Assembly (NCBI GenBank): GCA_900770835.1
Contig: CAAGLQ010000219.1
Coordinates: 1 to 9,637 of the forward strand
DNA length: 9,637 bases
Reading direction: 5' to 3'
Origin: an uncultured Parabacteroides sp.
GTDB taxonomy: Bacteria > Bacteroidota > Bacteroidia > Bacteroidales > Tannerellaceae
Shown: in pieces, positions 1 through 6,683 of the stretch
Layout of the letters: each line of letters starts with the position of its first letter
How positions within the stretch are numbered: position 1 is the first letter of the stretch
The notes under the pieces: model-generated
The model's database searches: none
Told to the model about the DNA's origin: nothing
The model's input: only the letters and a program-made list of their open reading frames with translations
Made by a program: the position numbers and the translations under genes

Positions 1-129
1 ACCAGACATCGCTCGGTGGACAATTTCGTCACCAATCTGCTCGCTGGGCTCATCGCATACAACCTGCTGCCCAAGAAACCCGCTTTGAACCTGGAGATCA
101 TTGATAAAAGTAGACTACTTCCAGCGTAA
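1..129 (+). CDS. Transposase, C-terminal fragment (IS982-like)
   Basis: Reading frame 1 is open from the window edge to TAA at 127-129 and gives 42 residues. They begin TRHRSVDNFVTNLLAGLIAY, followed by a PKKPALNL segment. The pattern of an (E)TRHRS motif, an N-F, a hydrophobic GL-AY segment and PKKP-L resembles the C-terminus of DDE transposases of the IS982 family common in Bacteroidota. The catalytic DDE residues lie upstream of the window, so activity cannot be judged. The family call comes from a short tail and another IS family with a similar DDE fold is possible. The element has inserted into the methylase gene that continues from about 149. Confidence 0.65.
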   Translation, partial: TRHRSVDNFVTNLLAGLIAYNLLPKKPALNLEIIDKSRLLPA

Positions 130-148
130 GGCTTATATCGAACTCGCG
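1..148 (+). mobile_element. Right end of an insertion sequence (IS982-like)
   Basis: The window opens inside an insertion sequence. Its transposase stops at 127-129, and the sequence just after it (about 127-148, ending in CGAACTCGCGT) is the likely terminal inverted repeat. The boundary near 148 is inferred from where methylase-like coding sequence resumes. It cannot be confirmed because the left end, its inverted repeat and the target duplication lie outside the window. Family assignment rests on the transposase tail alone. Confidence 0.65.
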
Positions 149-403
149 TATTTTCTATGGTCTAGAGACAAGATTGATGATTGTGAAGTTGTGAGTATCC
201 GAAAAGGTATAAAGTCTGTTATGAAGAGAACTTTACTAATAGGGAATAATGTATCATTTATTCGTTTTAATGAGGCAATCTCAATATTGAATAAAATCCA
301 AGATAATTCTAATCCGTTTTCGGAAGTGGTAAGTTCACGTAAACCTTTTGGTATTGACACAAAACCACAAATCTTGAGAATAAAAAGATCGGAAGAATCA
401 TGA
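149..403 (+). pseudogene. Eco57I-type N6-adenine methylase remnant, part 1 (cut by IS, then frameshifted)
   Basis: After the IS end an open frame continues from about residue FLW at 149-157 to TGA at 401-403. An apparent TTG start at 101 lies inside the IS and is not credible. The peptide contains VVSSRKPFGI (about 327-356), a segment I recognise from the late target-recognition region of Eco57I-family methylases (type IIG-like or stand-alone M subunits). It is preceded by an RTLLIGNNVSFIRFNEA segment of the same kind. All catalytic methylase motifs (SAM-binding FxG, NPPY) would lie upstream of the IS and are absent here, so this piece cannot methylate DNA. The frame breaks at the A run 382-386, and coding resemblance continues in the next frame from 400. 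Composition is clearly AT-rich. Family assignment is by recalled motif, not by a search. Confidence 0.68.
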
Positions 404-834
404 TTTTTGCATATCCTAACAATGGATATATCGACTCTGATAGCGTCACTTCCAATCAGGATCTTGTCGGAAAATACAAAGTAATGATCTCTTACGCATA
501 TGGTGAAAGAGGTGATTTTCCTTATCTTGTGATAGGAAAACCTTTTATTGCACCACCACAATCATGTTGTAGTGAGACTTATTTAGTCATAGGAAAATAC
601 GATACAAAAGAATTTTTTTTATGTGAGAATTGTATCTCATATATGAAAACGAAATTTTTTCGATTTCTAGTTCTACTATTAAAAAACACACAACATGCTA
701 CTAGTAAGGTATATCAATTCGTCCCTCTCCAAGACTTCTCCCATCCTTGGACAGACGAGATGCTCTATAAGAAGTATGGATTGGATGAGAACGAGATCGC
801 CTTTATTGAGTCAATGATTCGTCCCATGGAATAA
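400..834 (+). pseudogene. Eco57I-type N6-adenine methylase remnant, part 2 (C-terminus)
   Basis: This 144-codon frame overlaps the preceding fragment by ATGA at 400-403. Its final part (SKVYQFVPLQDFSHPWTDE, then LYKKYGLDENEIAFIESMI) is the typical C-terminal signature of Eco57I-like adenine methylase or restriction proteins, in which FVP-QDF-PWTD-ELY-KYGL-EIAFIESMI is strongly kept. The segment before it (DLVGKYKVMI, GKPFIAPPQSCCSETYLVIG) also fits that region. Adding one A to the run at 382-386 joins both pieces into one frame reading I-K-K-I-G-R-I-M-I-F-A-Y, which points to a one-base deletion or a sequencing error. A short independent protein could start at ATG 400, but the homology says it is the tail of a longer one. 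The stop is 7 bases before the helicase gene, so the two formed an operon. GC is very low (12 of 60 bases at 601-660). Confidence 0.72.
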
Positions 835-841
835 TACGATT

Positions 842-3379
842 ATGGCAGCAACAGATTTACTTCAACACCAAGTAGCGGAACGGCCTATCATCTATGCCTA
901 TTCCGACACACGCTATCCCGGTATGCTCAAAGTGGGCTTTACGTCTCGCCCGGTGGAGGTACGCATGAAAGAGCATTATCCGACACTCGTGCCCGGGCAG
1001 TCATGGAAGGTGGAACTCATTCGCCCGGCCATGCGTCAGGATGGTTCGGTCTTTAGCGACAAGGCCGTCCATAGGGTGCTGCGCAGCGCGCACATTCCCA
1101 ATCCTGAAGGGGAGTGGTTCCGATGCGGCATTCCGCAGGTGGAACAGGCGATTGAGGCGGTAAGGCACAACGAGACCACCCTCTTGCAACGCACCTTAGA
1201 CTTCCAGATGCGACCGGAGCAACAGAAGGCTGTCCGCAAGACGGCTGCCTACTTTGAGTCGTTTGCTGCCGATCCGTCTAACAAAGGGCTGACTGCCCAT
1301 TTCCTTTGGAACGCCAAGATGCGCTTCGGAAAGACCTTCACCGCCTATCAGTTGGCTTTGCGGATGCGCTGGAAGCATGTGCTGGTGCTGACCTTCAAGC
1401 CTGCGGTAAAGAGCGCTTGGAAGGAGGATTTGCTCACTCACAAGGATTTCAAGGATTGGACCTTCGTGGAGAAGCAGGAGAACCGCGCTTTCAATCCGGT
1501 TGAGCTTACGCAACGATTTGTCTGCTTTGCCTCTTTTCAGGATGTGTTGGGGACAAACAGGGCCGGTGGCATCAAGGCTACCAATGAATGGATCCAGCAG
1601 GTGCATTGGGATTGCATCATACTGGACGAATACCATTTCGGTGCTTGGGGAAAGCATGCCAAAGCGTATTACAACAAACAAGACCTCGCTGTGCGCATAG
1701 CGGAAGAGATCCAAAGCATCTATACAGAAGATGCCACATCCCAGAAGGAGATAGAGGCTCGTGAACTATTTGATGAGGGGTTGATGCCGCTCGAAACCAA
1801 TCATTATCTCTATCTCTCCGGTACGCCTTTCCGAGCCATCGCCAGCGGTGAGTTTATCGAAGAACAAATTTTCAATTGGACCTATTCAGACGAACAAAGC
1901 GCGAAAGTCCATTGGGACAGCCGCCAAGGGCAGAATCCCTATCTTTCGCTTCCTAAAATGGTGATGCTGACCTACCAACTGCCCGACAAGATTCGGGAGA
2001 TCGCCGAACAGGGTGAGTTTTGCGAGTTTGACCTGAACGAGTTTTTCCGTGCCGAAGAGGATCGGTTCATCCATGAGGAGTATGTACAGAAATGGGTGGA
2101 TTTGATTCATGGAGCCTATGCCGAGAACGTGGTCAGCGACTTGAAACTGGCTGGTGAAAAACCGCCAATGCCCTTCTCTGATGCCCGTTTGCTGGACTAT
2201 CTGCGGCACACCTATTGGTTCTTGCCCTCTGTGGCTGCCTGTCGAGCCATGAAACGGTTGTTGGAAAAGCCTGTCAACCATAAGTTCTTTGGTCGTTACA
2301 GCATCATCGTGGCTGCAGGGAGTGAGGCAGGCATGGGGGCGGAGGCTGTCAATCCGGTTTATGCCAGTATGGGCAATCCGCAAGCGCAATGCAGCATCAC
2401 ACTTTCCTGTGGCAAGCTATCCACGGGTGTCACCGTGAAGCCATGGACGGGTATCTTCATGTTGCGTAACTCTTCTTCTCCCGAGACCTATTTCCAAGCG
2501 GCTTTCCGGGTGCAGTCACCTTGGACGATGCGGGATGAATGGGGAGAGGAGGTCGTGCTCAAACCGCTTTGCTATGTCTTTGATTTCGCTCCCAACAGAG
2601 CCCTCCGGCAGGTAGCTGAATACAGTTGCCGGTTGAGTGTGGGCGAACAGAATCCGGAGCAAAAGGTGAACGAGTTCATTCAATATCTGCCGATCCTCGC
2701 CTACGATGGCTCCAGTATGAAGCAGATAGATGCGGCTGGCATTCTCGACATGGCGATGTCGGGCACTACGGCTACTCTGCTGGCTCGACGTTGGGAGAGT
2801 GCGTTGCTGGTGAATGTAGATAACGGTACACTCAGCCGACTGTTGGCAAGCCCTGAGGCGATGAAAGCGTTGATGAACATCAAGGGATTCCGTGCGCTCA
2901 ACAAGGATATTGAGACTATCATCAACAAGTCGGAAGCCGTTAAGAAAGTGAAGAAAGAGAAAGGTGATCAGCTCACTCCGAAAGAGAAGCGGGAACTGAC
3001 CGCCGAGGAGAAAGAATACAAGTCGAAGCGGAAAGAGATTCAGGAGAAACTCATCAAGTTTGCCACTCGCATTCCCGTGTTCATGTATCTGACTGACTAT
3101 CGGGAATACACGCTCTATGATGTCATCCACCAGCTTGAACCTGACCTCTTTCGCAAGGTGACCGGCTTGACGCTTCCTGACTTTGACCTGTTGGTGTCAT
3201 TAGGTGTATTCAATCGTGAACTGATGAACGACGCGGTCTATAAGTTCAAGCGCTATGAAGATGCTTCGCTTGTTTATACGGGCATAAACACCCACGAGGG
3301 AGAGTCTGTTGGTGGTTTTGACACGGTCATTTCGGAGCAAACGTTCAAGAGCCAGATTCCGTTGGTCGATCTCTCTTGA
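842..3379 (+). CDS. GIY-YIG nuclease / SF2 helicase fusion, probable restriction subunit
   Basis: An 845-residue protein. Residues 16-95 look like a GIY-YIG nuclease domain of the T5orf172/Mug113 kind: IIYAY (16-20), KVGFT (30-34, the YIG-equivalent strand), Arg41 in the following helix, and a late Glu in GEWF (90-93) that would be the metal ligand. A superfamily 2 helicase/translocase core follows: Walker A variant MRFGKT (160-165), DEYH box (262-265), SGTPFRA (326-332), LSTGVTVKPW (526-535) and motif VI FQAAFRVQSPW (551-561). A Lys/Glu-rich stretch at about 690-740 is probably coiled coil. No methylase or separate PD-(D/E)XK motif is visible. By established knowledge, such ATPases translocate on DNA with a partner methylase or specificity subunit and restrict unmodified DNA. 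The partner here is inferred to be the broken Eco57I-type methylase 7 bases upstream. ATG 842 is the natural start, although its Shine-Dalgarno is weak. GC is much higher than in the methylase remnant. Confidence 0.85.
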   Translation: MAATDLLQHQVAERPIIYAYSDTRYPGMLKVGFTSRPVEVRMKEHYPTLVPGQSWKVELIRPAMRQDGSVFSDKAVHRVLRSAHIPNPEGEWFRCGIPQVEQAIEAVRHNETTLLQRTLDFQMRPEQQKAVRKTAAYFESFAADPSNKGLTAHFLWNAKMRFGKTFTAYQLALRMRWKHVLVLTFKPAVKSAWKEDLLTHKDFKDWTFVEKQENRAFNPVELTQRFVCFASFQDVLGTNRAGGIKATNEWIQQVHWDCIILDEYHFGAWGKHAKAYYNKQDLAVRIAEEIQSIYTEDATSQKEIEARELFDEGLMPLETNHYLYLSGTPFRAIASGEFIEEQIFNWTYSDEQSAKVHWDSRQGQNPYLSLPKMVMLTYQLPDKIREIAEQGEFCEFDLNEFFRAEEDRFIHEEYVQKWVDLIHGAYAENVVSDLKLAGEKPPMPFSDARLLDYLRHTYWFLPSVAACRAMKRLLEKPVNHKFFGRYSIIVAAGSEAGMGAEAVNPVYASMGNPQAQCSITLSCGKLSTGVTVKPWTGIFMLRNSSSPETYFQAAFRVQSPWTMRDEWGEEVVLKPLCYVFDFAPNRALRQVAEYSCRLSVGEQNPEQKVNEFIQYLPILAYDGSSMKQIDAAGILDMAMSGTTATLLARRWESALLVNVDNGTLSRLLASPEAMKALMNIKGFRALNKDIETIINKSEAVKKVKKEKGDQLTPKEKRELTAEEKEYKSKRKEIQEKLIKFATRIPVFMYLTDYREYTLYDVIHQLEPDLFRKVTGLTLPDFDLLVSLGVFNRELMNDAVYKFKRYEDASLVYTGINTHEGESVGGFDTVISEQTFKSQIPLVDLS

Positions 3380-3430
3380 GAATCCGTATCCATTAATCAT
3401 GAGGTCTATGAGAAATGCATGACATTCCCA

Positions 3431-3460
3431 TTTGAGTTCTGATTCTTTTTAGTAGTTTTG
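3431..3460 (+). promoter_or_regulatory. Candidate Bacteroidota promoter for the SIMPL/macro operon
   Basis: TTTG at 3431-3434 and TAGTTTTG at 3453-3460 match the Bacteroides -33 (TTTG) and -7 (TAnnTTTG) elements, with 18 bases between them, slightly short of the usual 19-21. Initiation would fall near 3465-3470 and give a leader of about 100 bases before ATG 3569. The position between two same-strand genes, 189 bases apart, fits a promoter for the downstream operon. The call comes from the motif alone. Confidence 0.5.
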
Positions 3461-3531
3461 TATTCGTAAAAAGTGTGTATATTATGTCAGTATCTTTGAT
3501 TTCCTTGACAATCCAGTGAAATATATAGAAT

Positions 3532-3560
3532 AAGGAGGAAAAATATTGATTATTAATAAT
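3532..3560 (+). promoter_or_regulatory. Distant Shine-Dalgarno and 12-bp palindrome ahead of the SIMPL gene
   Basis: AAGGAGG (3532-3538) is a near-perfect Shine-Dalgarno sequence, but it ends 30 bases before ATG 3569, too far for normal use. In the frame of ATG 3569 the codons just after it run ATT GAT TAT TAA, so no extended SIMPL start can use it. Between them lies ATTATTAATAAT (3549-3560), a perfect 12-bp palindrome with no loop, therefore better suited to binding a dimeric protein than to forming a hairpin. The role is unknown; it may be an operator or chance in AT-rich DNA. Confidence 0.3.
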
Positions 3561-3568
3561 TTTATATC

Positions 3569-4246
3569 ATGGAAGAACGGATAATTACGGTAAGTGGGCG
3601 TGGTGGTATCCATGTGGTGCCGGACGTGACAAGATTGGAACTTTCGCTTGTCTCATTGCATGACAGTTATGAGGAGGCCTATGTGCAAGCCAAAGCGGAT
3701 ATTGATCGTTTGCAACAGATTATGGTCGAACTAAAACTGAATGTTTCGCTACCGAAAACCAAACATCTGGATATCGAGAAGAAGACGCACAACGAATATG
3801 ATGCGCATGGACATTTTGCACGTGAGGTGTTCTTGGGTTTTGAGTTGGATCATCGAGTCAAGATAGACTTGGGTATGGATACGGTTTTGCTCAATCAAGT
3901 GGTTCGGCTGATTGGGCAGCGGTTGAAACAGGCAGAAATTAGCATTGGCTATACAGTGAAAGATCCTCGTCCGTTTCAACTAAAGATGCTTGAGAGAGCT
4001 GTCAAGGATGCCAAGGAGAAGGCGGCTATCATGGCCAAGGCTTGTGGGTGTCAATTGGGGAAGGTGAAAACGATAGATTATTCCGTACAAGAGCTGCATA
4101 TCTATTCGCAAGCTCGTAATCTGCATTGTGCGGAGGAGGCGGGTTGCTGTGAGCCTTCTTCTTTGGATATTACCCCTGAGGATTTAGCGGCGTCTGAGAC
4201 AGTGACAGTGGTATGGTCTCTTTCGGACAGTGAGCATAAAGCGTAA
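3569..4246 (+). CDS. SIMPL domain (DUF541) protein, cytoplasmic
   Basis: A 225-residue protein of the SIMPL/DUF541 (YggE-like, PF04402) family. The N-terminus ITVSGRGGIHVVPDVTRLEL (6-25) matches the family's first strand pair with its PD turn. Residues 144-168 (AVKDAKEKAAIMAKACGCQLG) are the typical Ala/Lys-rich helix ending in LG. ITPEDLAASETVTVVWSL (201-218) is the typical closing strand. Most proteobacterial YggE proteins carry a signal peptide. This one starts directly with the domain and has no membrane segment, so it should be cytoplasmic. Five Cys sit in the C-terminal third (159, 161, 187, 193, 194). The biochemical role of the family is poorly defined; links to oxidative stress and to signalling-complex binding are reported for some members. 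It lies 5 bases upstream of the WG/macro gene and is surely co-transcribed with it. Confidence 0.87.
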   Translation: MEERIITVSGRGGIHVVPDVTRLELSLVSLHDSYEEAYVQAKADIDRLQQIMVELKLNVSLPKTKHLDIEKKTHNEYDAHGHFAREVFLGFELDHRVKIDLGMDTVLLNQVVRLIGQRLKQAEISIGYTVKDPRPFQLKMLERAVKDAKEKAAIMAKACGCQLGKVKTIDYSVQELHIYSQARNLHCAEEAGCCEPSSLDITPEDLAASETVTVVWSLSDSEHKA

Positions 4247-4251
4247 TCGCC

Positions 4252-6498
4252 ATGAATAGGTCTGGTTTTGTCATTTTCGCTTCTGAAGGACTGTTTGGTC
4301 TGAAGGATGCAGGCGGGAGAGAGGTCGTTCCATGCGTGTATGATAAGATACTCGACTATGATGATGATGGTTATATCCGCTTGTTGAAGGATGGAGTGTA
4401 TGGCACGATCGATCTTGCTGGGAAGGAGGTCATTCCACATAGTATGGGGTTGACCCATCTTGGTGTTTTTCATGGAGGTACGGCAAGAGCGCAGATGAAT
4501 GGTAAATGGGGGTTGGTGAATGAGGCGGGCGATCCTGTGACCGATTTCACTTTCCTGGAGATTTATGCTCATCGTAAAGGAGGCTATGTGGCTATCAATG
4601 AGCATGAGCTGAAGGGCTGGCTGACGGAGGATGGAAATTTTAGGGCGTTTGACAAGCAAACAGCTGTTGGCAAGAAAAGAAAATTCCAAATGGTTAAGGT
4701 CTTCCATAACGGGGTCGCTCCGGCTTGTACCTGGGATGATAAGTGGGTCTTTGTGGACGAACAGCTTAACCGAGTGAATGATTATGAGTATGAAGCGATG
4801 GATCCTGTTTTGCGTGAGGGTATCTACCATACATGGAAGGTAGGTGGAGGAGCCTACTGCGCCGCTTTTTATGATGGGAAGCCAATCAATAACGAGTGGT
4901 ACAGTATCCCGTTGCATTTTGAGGATGGGGTTTCAATTTGTCAGAAGTCGAAAGTGGATAAAGATGGCAAGGCTTTGACGAAATATGGCGTGTTGAACAG
5001 GGATGGTTCCTATCTTTTCCCAATGGTGTATGACACGCTTCATTGGAATGATTACTCAGAGAAAGATTGCTGGTTTGCGGAAGATGCCAAAGCTTGCTAC
5101 TTGCTCTTCCCCAATGGTTGCCGAAGGGTGTATGATAAGCAACTTGCGGAGAGACGTTGGAGTGGTTTAGCCTATATCCCAATGGATCAGATAGACAATT
5201 ACATTTCTGAGAAGGAACTTGAGGAGACTTATGAGCCGAAAATGGTGTTTGAGAAGCATCTGGAGATCTTCAACAGGGATAAATTTGAGGGTGCTCTGAG
5301 CAGATATACCGGGTGTTGGTTTACTCCGTTGCGGCTTTTCTATCGGGATACCGATTGTATGTTTGATATAGACAAATGCTATCAAGTGGGTCAAGTGCTG
5401 CGTGCAGGTCATTTTATGGAAACAACCTCAAAGTTGCTTCGTCCGGTAAGTAGGGTCCGTTTCATGATTGCTGCCACTCATCTGTTCTCTGTTGAGAAGT
5501 ATTTGATCGACTGCCGTCAGAAGGTGAATCCGTTTTCTTTCAAGGAGCATATCATTCACCGCAATGCCTATTTCGTAGTAATGGATGTGTATAGATACGC
5601 AGGGAAGGTACAAATATTGCTGCTTTGGATTCCTCATGGACTTTGGCTGTTAGGCAAAAAACATGGGTATGATTTCAGTGCCTTGAAAGCAGAGAGTCCG
5701 TATAGTGATCTTTCTCTGCAAGAGTTTGCCCGTAGGGATTTTGAAGATAAGTTATCGGAACCGGTACATGGTCATTCCATTAATGAGGCGTGGGTGGATG
5801 CAATGTATCAACCGATCGGGCTTGATTCAAATGGGATTCCTGTCGAGTTGGAACAAGACAATGTATCAGGCTCAATAGATGCCGACTACAGCAGAGGACA
5901 CTACGATTATACATTTGAGAGGTATTATGATATTGTCTCGGATGATCATGATTATAATTGGCAAGAATCAATGTATATGACGAATCAAATGAATGGAATT
6001 AAGATCGTGGTGGGTGATATTACCCGCTTGAAGGTGGATGCCATCGTGAATGCGGCTAATCGGTCGTTGCTGGGTGGTGGCGGTGTGGATGGAGCGATCC
6101 ATCGGGCGGCAGGTCCGGAGCTGTTGGCTGAGTGCAGGACGTTGCATGGCTGCGAGACGGGACAGAGCAAGCTGACGGATGCCTATCGGTTGCCTTGCCG
6201 GAAGGTGATCCATACGGTGGGGCCTATTTGGCAGGGTGGTGCGATGAATGAGGATGCTTTGCTGGCCTCCTGCTATCAGACGGCTTTGGAGATCGCTATC
6301 AAGGAGGATCTTCGGTCGATTGCATTCCCTTGTATCAGTACAGGGGTATATTGTTTCCCAAGGGAGCGGGCGGCTCGTATTGCACTGGGTGTGATTGAGT
6401 CCTATTTAAGGGAGGGTCGCTACAAGGGCGATGTGATTCTTTGCTGCTTTTTTGAGGAGGATGCGGAGATCTATCAGCGGTTGATGGCTGGAGAATAG
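4252..6498 (+). CDS. WG-repeat / unknown domain / MacroD-type macro domain fusion
   Basis: A 748-residue protein with three parts. Residues 1-300 carry WG-type repeats: GLFGLKDAGGREVVP (13-27), GVYGTIDLAGKEVIP (48-62), GKWGLVNEAGD (84-94), KGWLTEDGNF (121-130), DKWVFVDEQLN (163-173) and KYGVLNRDGSYLFP (244-257). Residues about 315-535 match no domain I recognise. An acidic, Tyr-rich linker (536-572) follows. Residues 583-745 are a complete macro domain: VVGDITRLKVDAIVNAAN (586-603), GGGGVDGAIHRAAGPEL (608-624), HTVGP (654-658) and CISTGVYCFP (694-703). These are the ADP-ribose-binding loops and the catalytic Asp/His region of MacroD/YmdB enzymes, which remove ADP-ribose from acidic residues and deacetylate O-acetyl-ADP-ribose. 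The key residues are intact, so activity is predicted. There is no signal peptide, so it is cytoplasmic. Internal ATGs at 5971, 5977 and 5989 could release the macro domain alone. Confidence 0.87.
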   Translation: MNRSGFVIFASEGLFGLKDAGGREVVPCVYDKILDYDDDGYIRLLKDGVYGTIDLAGKEVIPHSMGLTHLGVFHGGTARAQMNGKWGLVNEAGDPVTDFTFLEIYAHRKGGYVAINEHELKGWLTEDGNFRAFDKQTAVGKKRKFQMVKVFHNGVAPACTWDDKWVFVDEQLNRVNDYEYEAMDPVLREGIYHTWKVGGGAYCAAFYDGKPINNEWYSIPLHFEDGVSICQKSKVDKDGKALTKYGVLNRDGSYLFPMVYDTLHWNDYSEKDCWFAEDAKACYLLFPNGCRRVYDKQLAERRWSGLAYIPMDQIDNYISEKELEETYEPKMVFEKHLEIFNRDKFEGALSRYTGCWFTPLRLFYRDTDCMFDIDKCYQVGQVLRAGHFMETTSKLLRPVSRVRFMIAATHLFSVEKYLIDCRQKVNPFSFKEHIIHRNAYFVVMDVYRYAGKVQILLLWIPHGLWLLGKKHGYDFSALKAESPYSDLSLQEFARRDFEDKLSEPVHGHSINEAWVDAMYQPIGLDSNGIPVELEQDNVSGSIDADYSRGHYDYTFERYYDIVSDDHDYNWQESMYMTNQMNGIKIVVGDITRLKVDAIVNAANRSLLGGGGVDGAIHRAAGPELLAECRTLHGCETGQSKLTDAYRLPCRKVIHTVGPIWQGGAMNEDALLASCYQTALEIAIKEDLRSIAFPCISTGVYCFPRERAARIALGVIESYLREGRYKGDVILCCFFEEDAEIYQRLMAGE

Positions 6499-6683
6499 CA
6501 TGACCGGCATCCATTTCCATGCTGAGACTACTATTTTAGGAAACATGTACAAAGGTGCACTTTTTCATTGAAGGCATGCAAGTGAAAGCATAAATCTTTG
6601 TATCTTTTGACTGAGGAAGAAGCGAACGTGTTTGGTGGTTCACCTAAGGAAGCCTAAAGGTGAACCACTAAATTGAACTGTTT
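6499..6683. other. Intergenic region between convergent genes
   Basis: These 185 bases separate the macro-domain gene from the minus-strand sulfatase. They hold the hairpin at 6631-6672 and a weak imperfect stem (TTTCATTG 6563-6570 with CAAGTGAAA 6579-6587, one bulged base). No plausible coding sequence or convincing promoter is seen. Confidence 0.6.
6631..6672. terminator. Hairpin, probable bidirectional terminator
   Basis: TTTGGTGGTTCACCT (6631-6645) pairs with AGGTGAACCACTAAA (6658-6672): 15 pairs with a single G-T wobble, around a 12-base loop. It sits between two convergent genes. On the plus strand a run of five T follows 8 bases later (6681-6685) and overlaps the sulfatase stop codon. 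The tail is not a classic immediate U-tract on either strand, so termination could be inefficient or the stem could also protect mRNA 3' ends. Confidence 0.7.

Noticed and set aside
101..150. TTG-initiated start of the first methylase fragment inside the IS end
   Set aside because: The first 16 or so codons are insertion-sequence DNA read out of frame from the transposase; they are a chance extension, not part of a gene.
1196..1714. Long open frames antisense to the helicase (also 1886-2389 and 2516-3130)
   Set aside because: They match no family, lack start signals and are shadows of a strongly coding plus strand.
3393..3420. Possible terminator after the helicase (TCATG with CATGA)
   Set aside because: Only five base pairs with a long loop and no T tract nearby; not supportable.
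3505..3531. E. coli-like promoter TTGACA (3505-3510) with TAGAAT (3526-3531)
   Set aside because: The spacing is 15 bases and Bacteroidota sigma factor uses TTTG / TAnnTTTG; the pair at 3431-3460 fits better.
4102..4917. 271-codon minus-strand open frame across the SIMPL/WG gene junction
   Set aside because: It is antisense to two well-supported genes, with no recognisable domain and no translation signals.
6591..6610. TATCTTTTG-like promoter element on the plus strand upstream of the hairpin, possibly a small RNA
   Set aside because: The -7 box is off by one base, no clear TTTG lies at the right distance, and the hairpin is better explained as a terminator between convergent genes.
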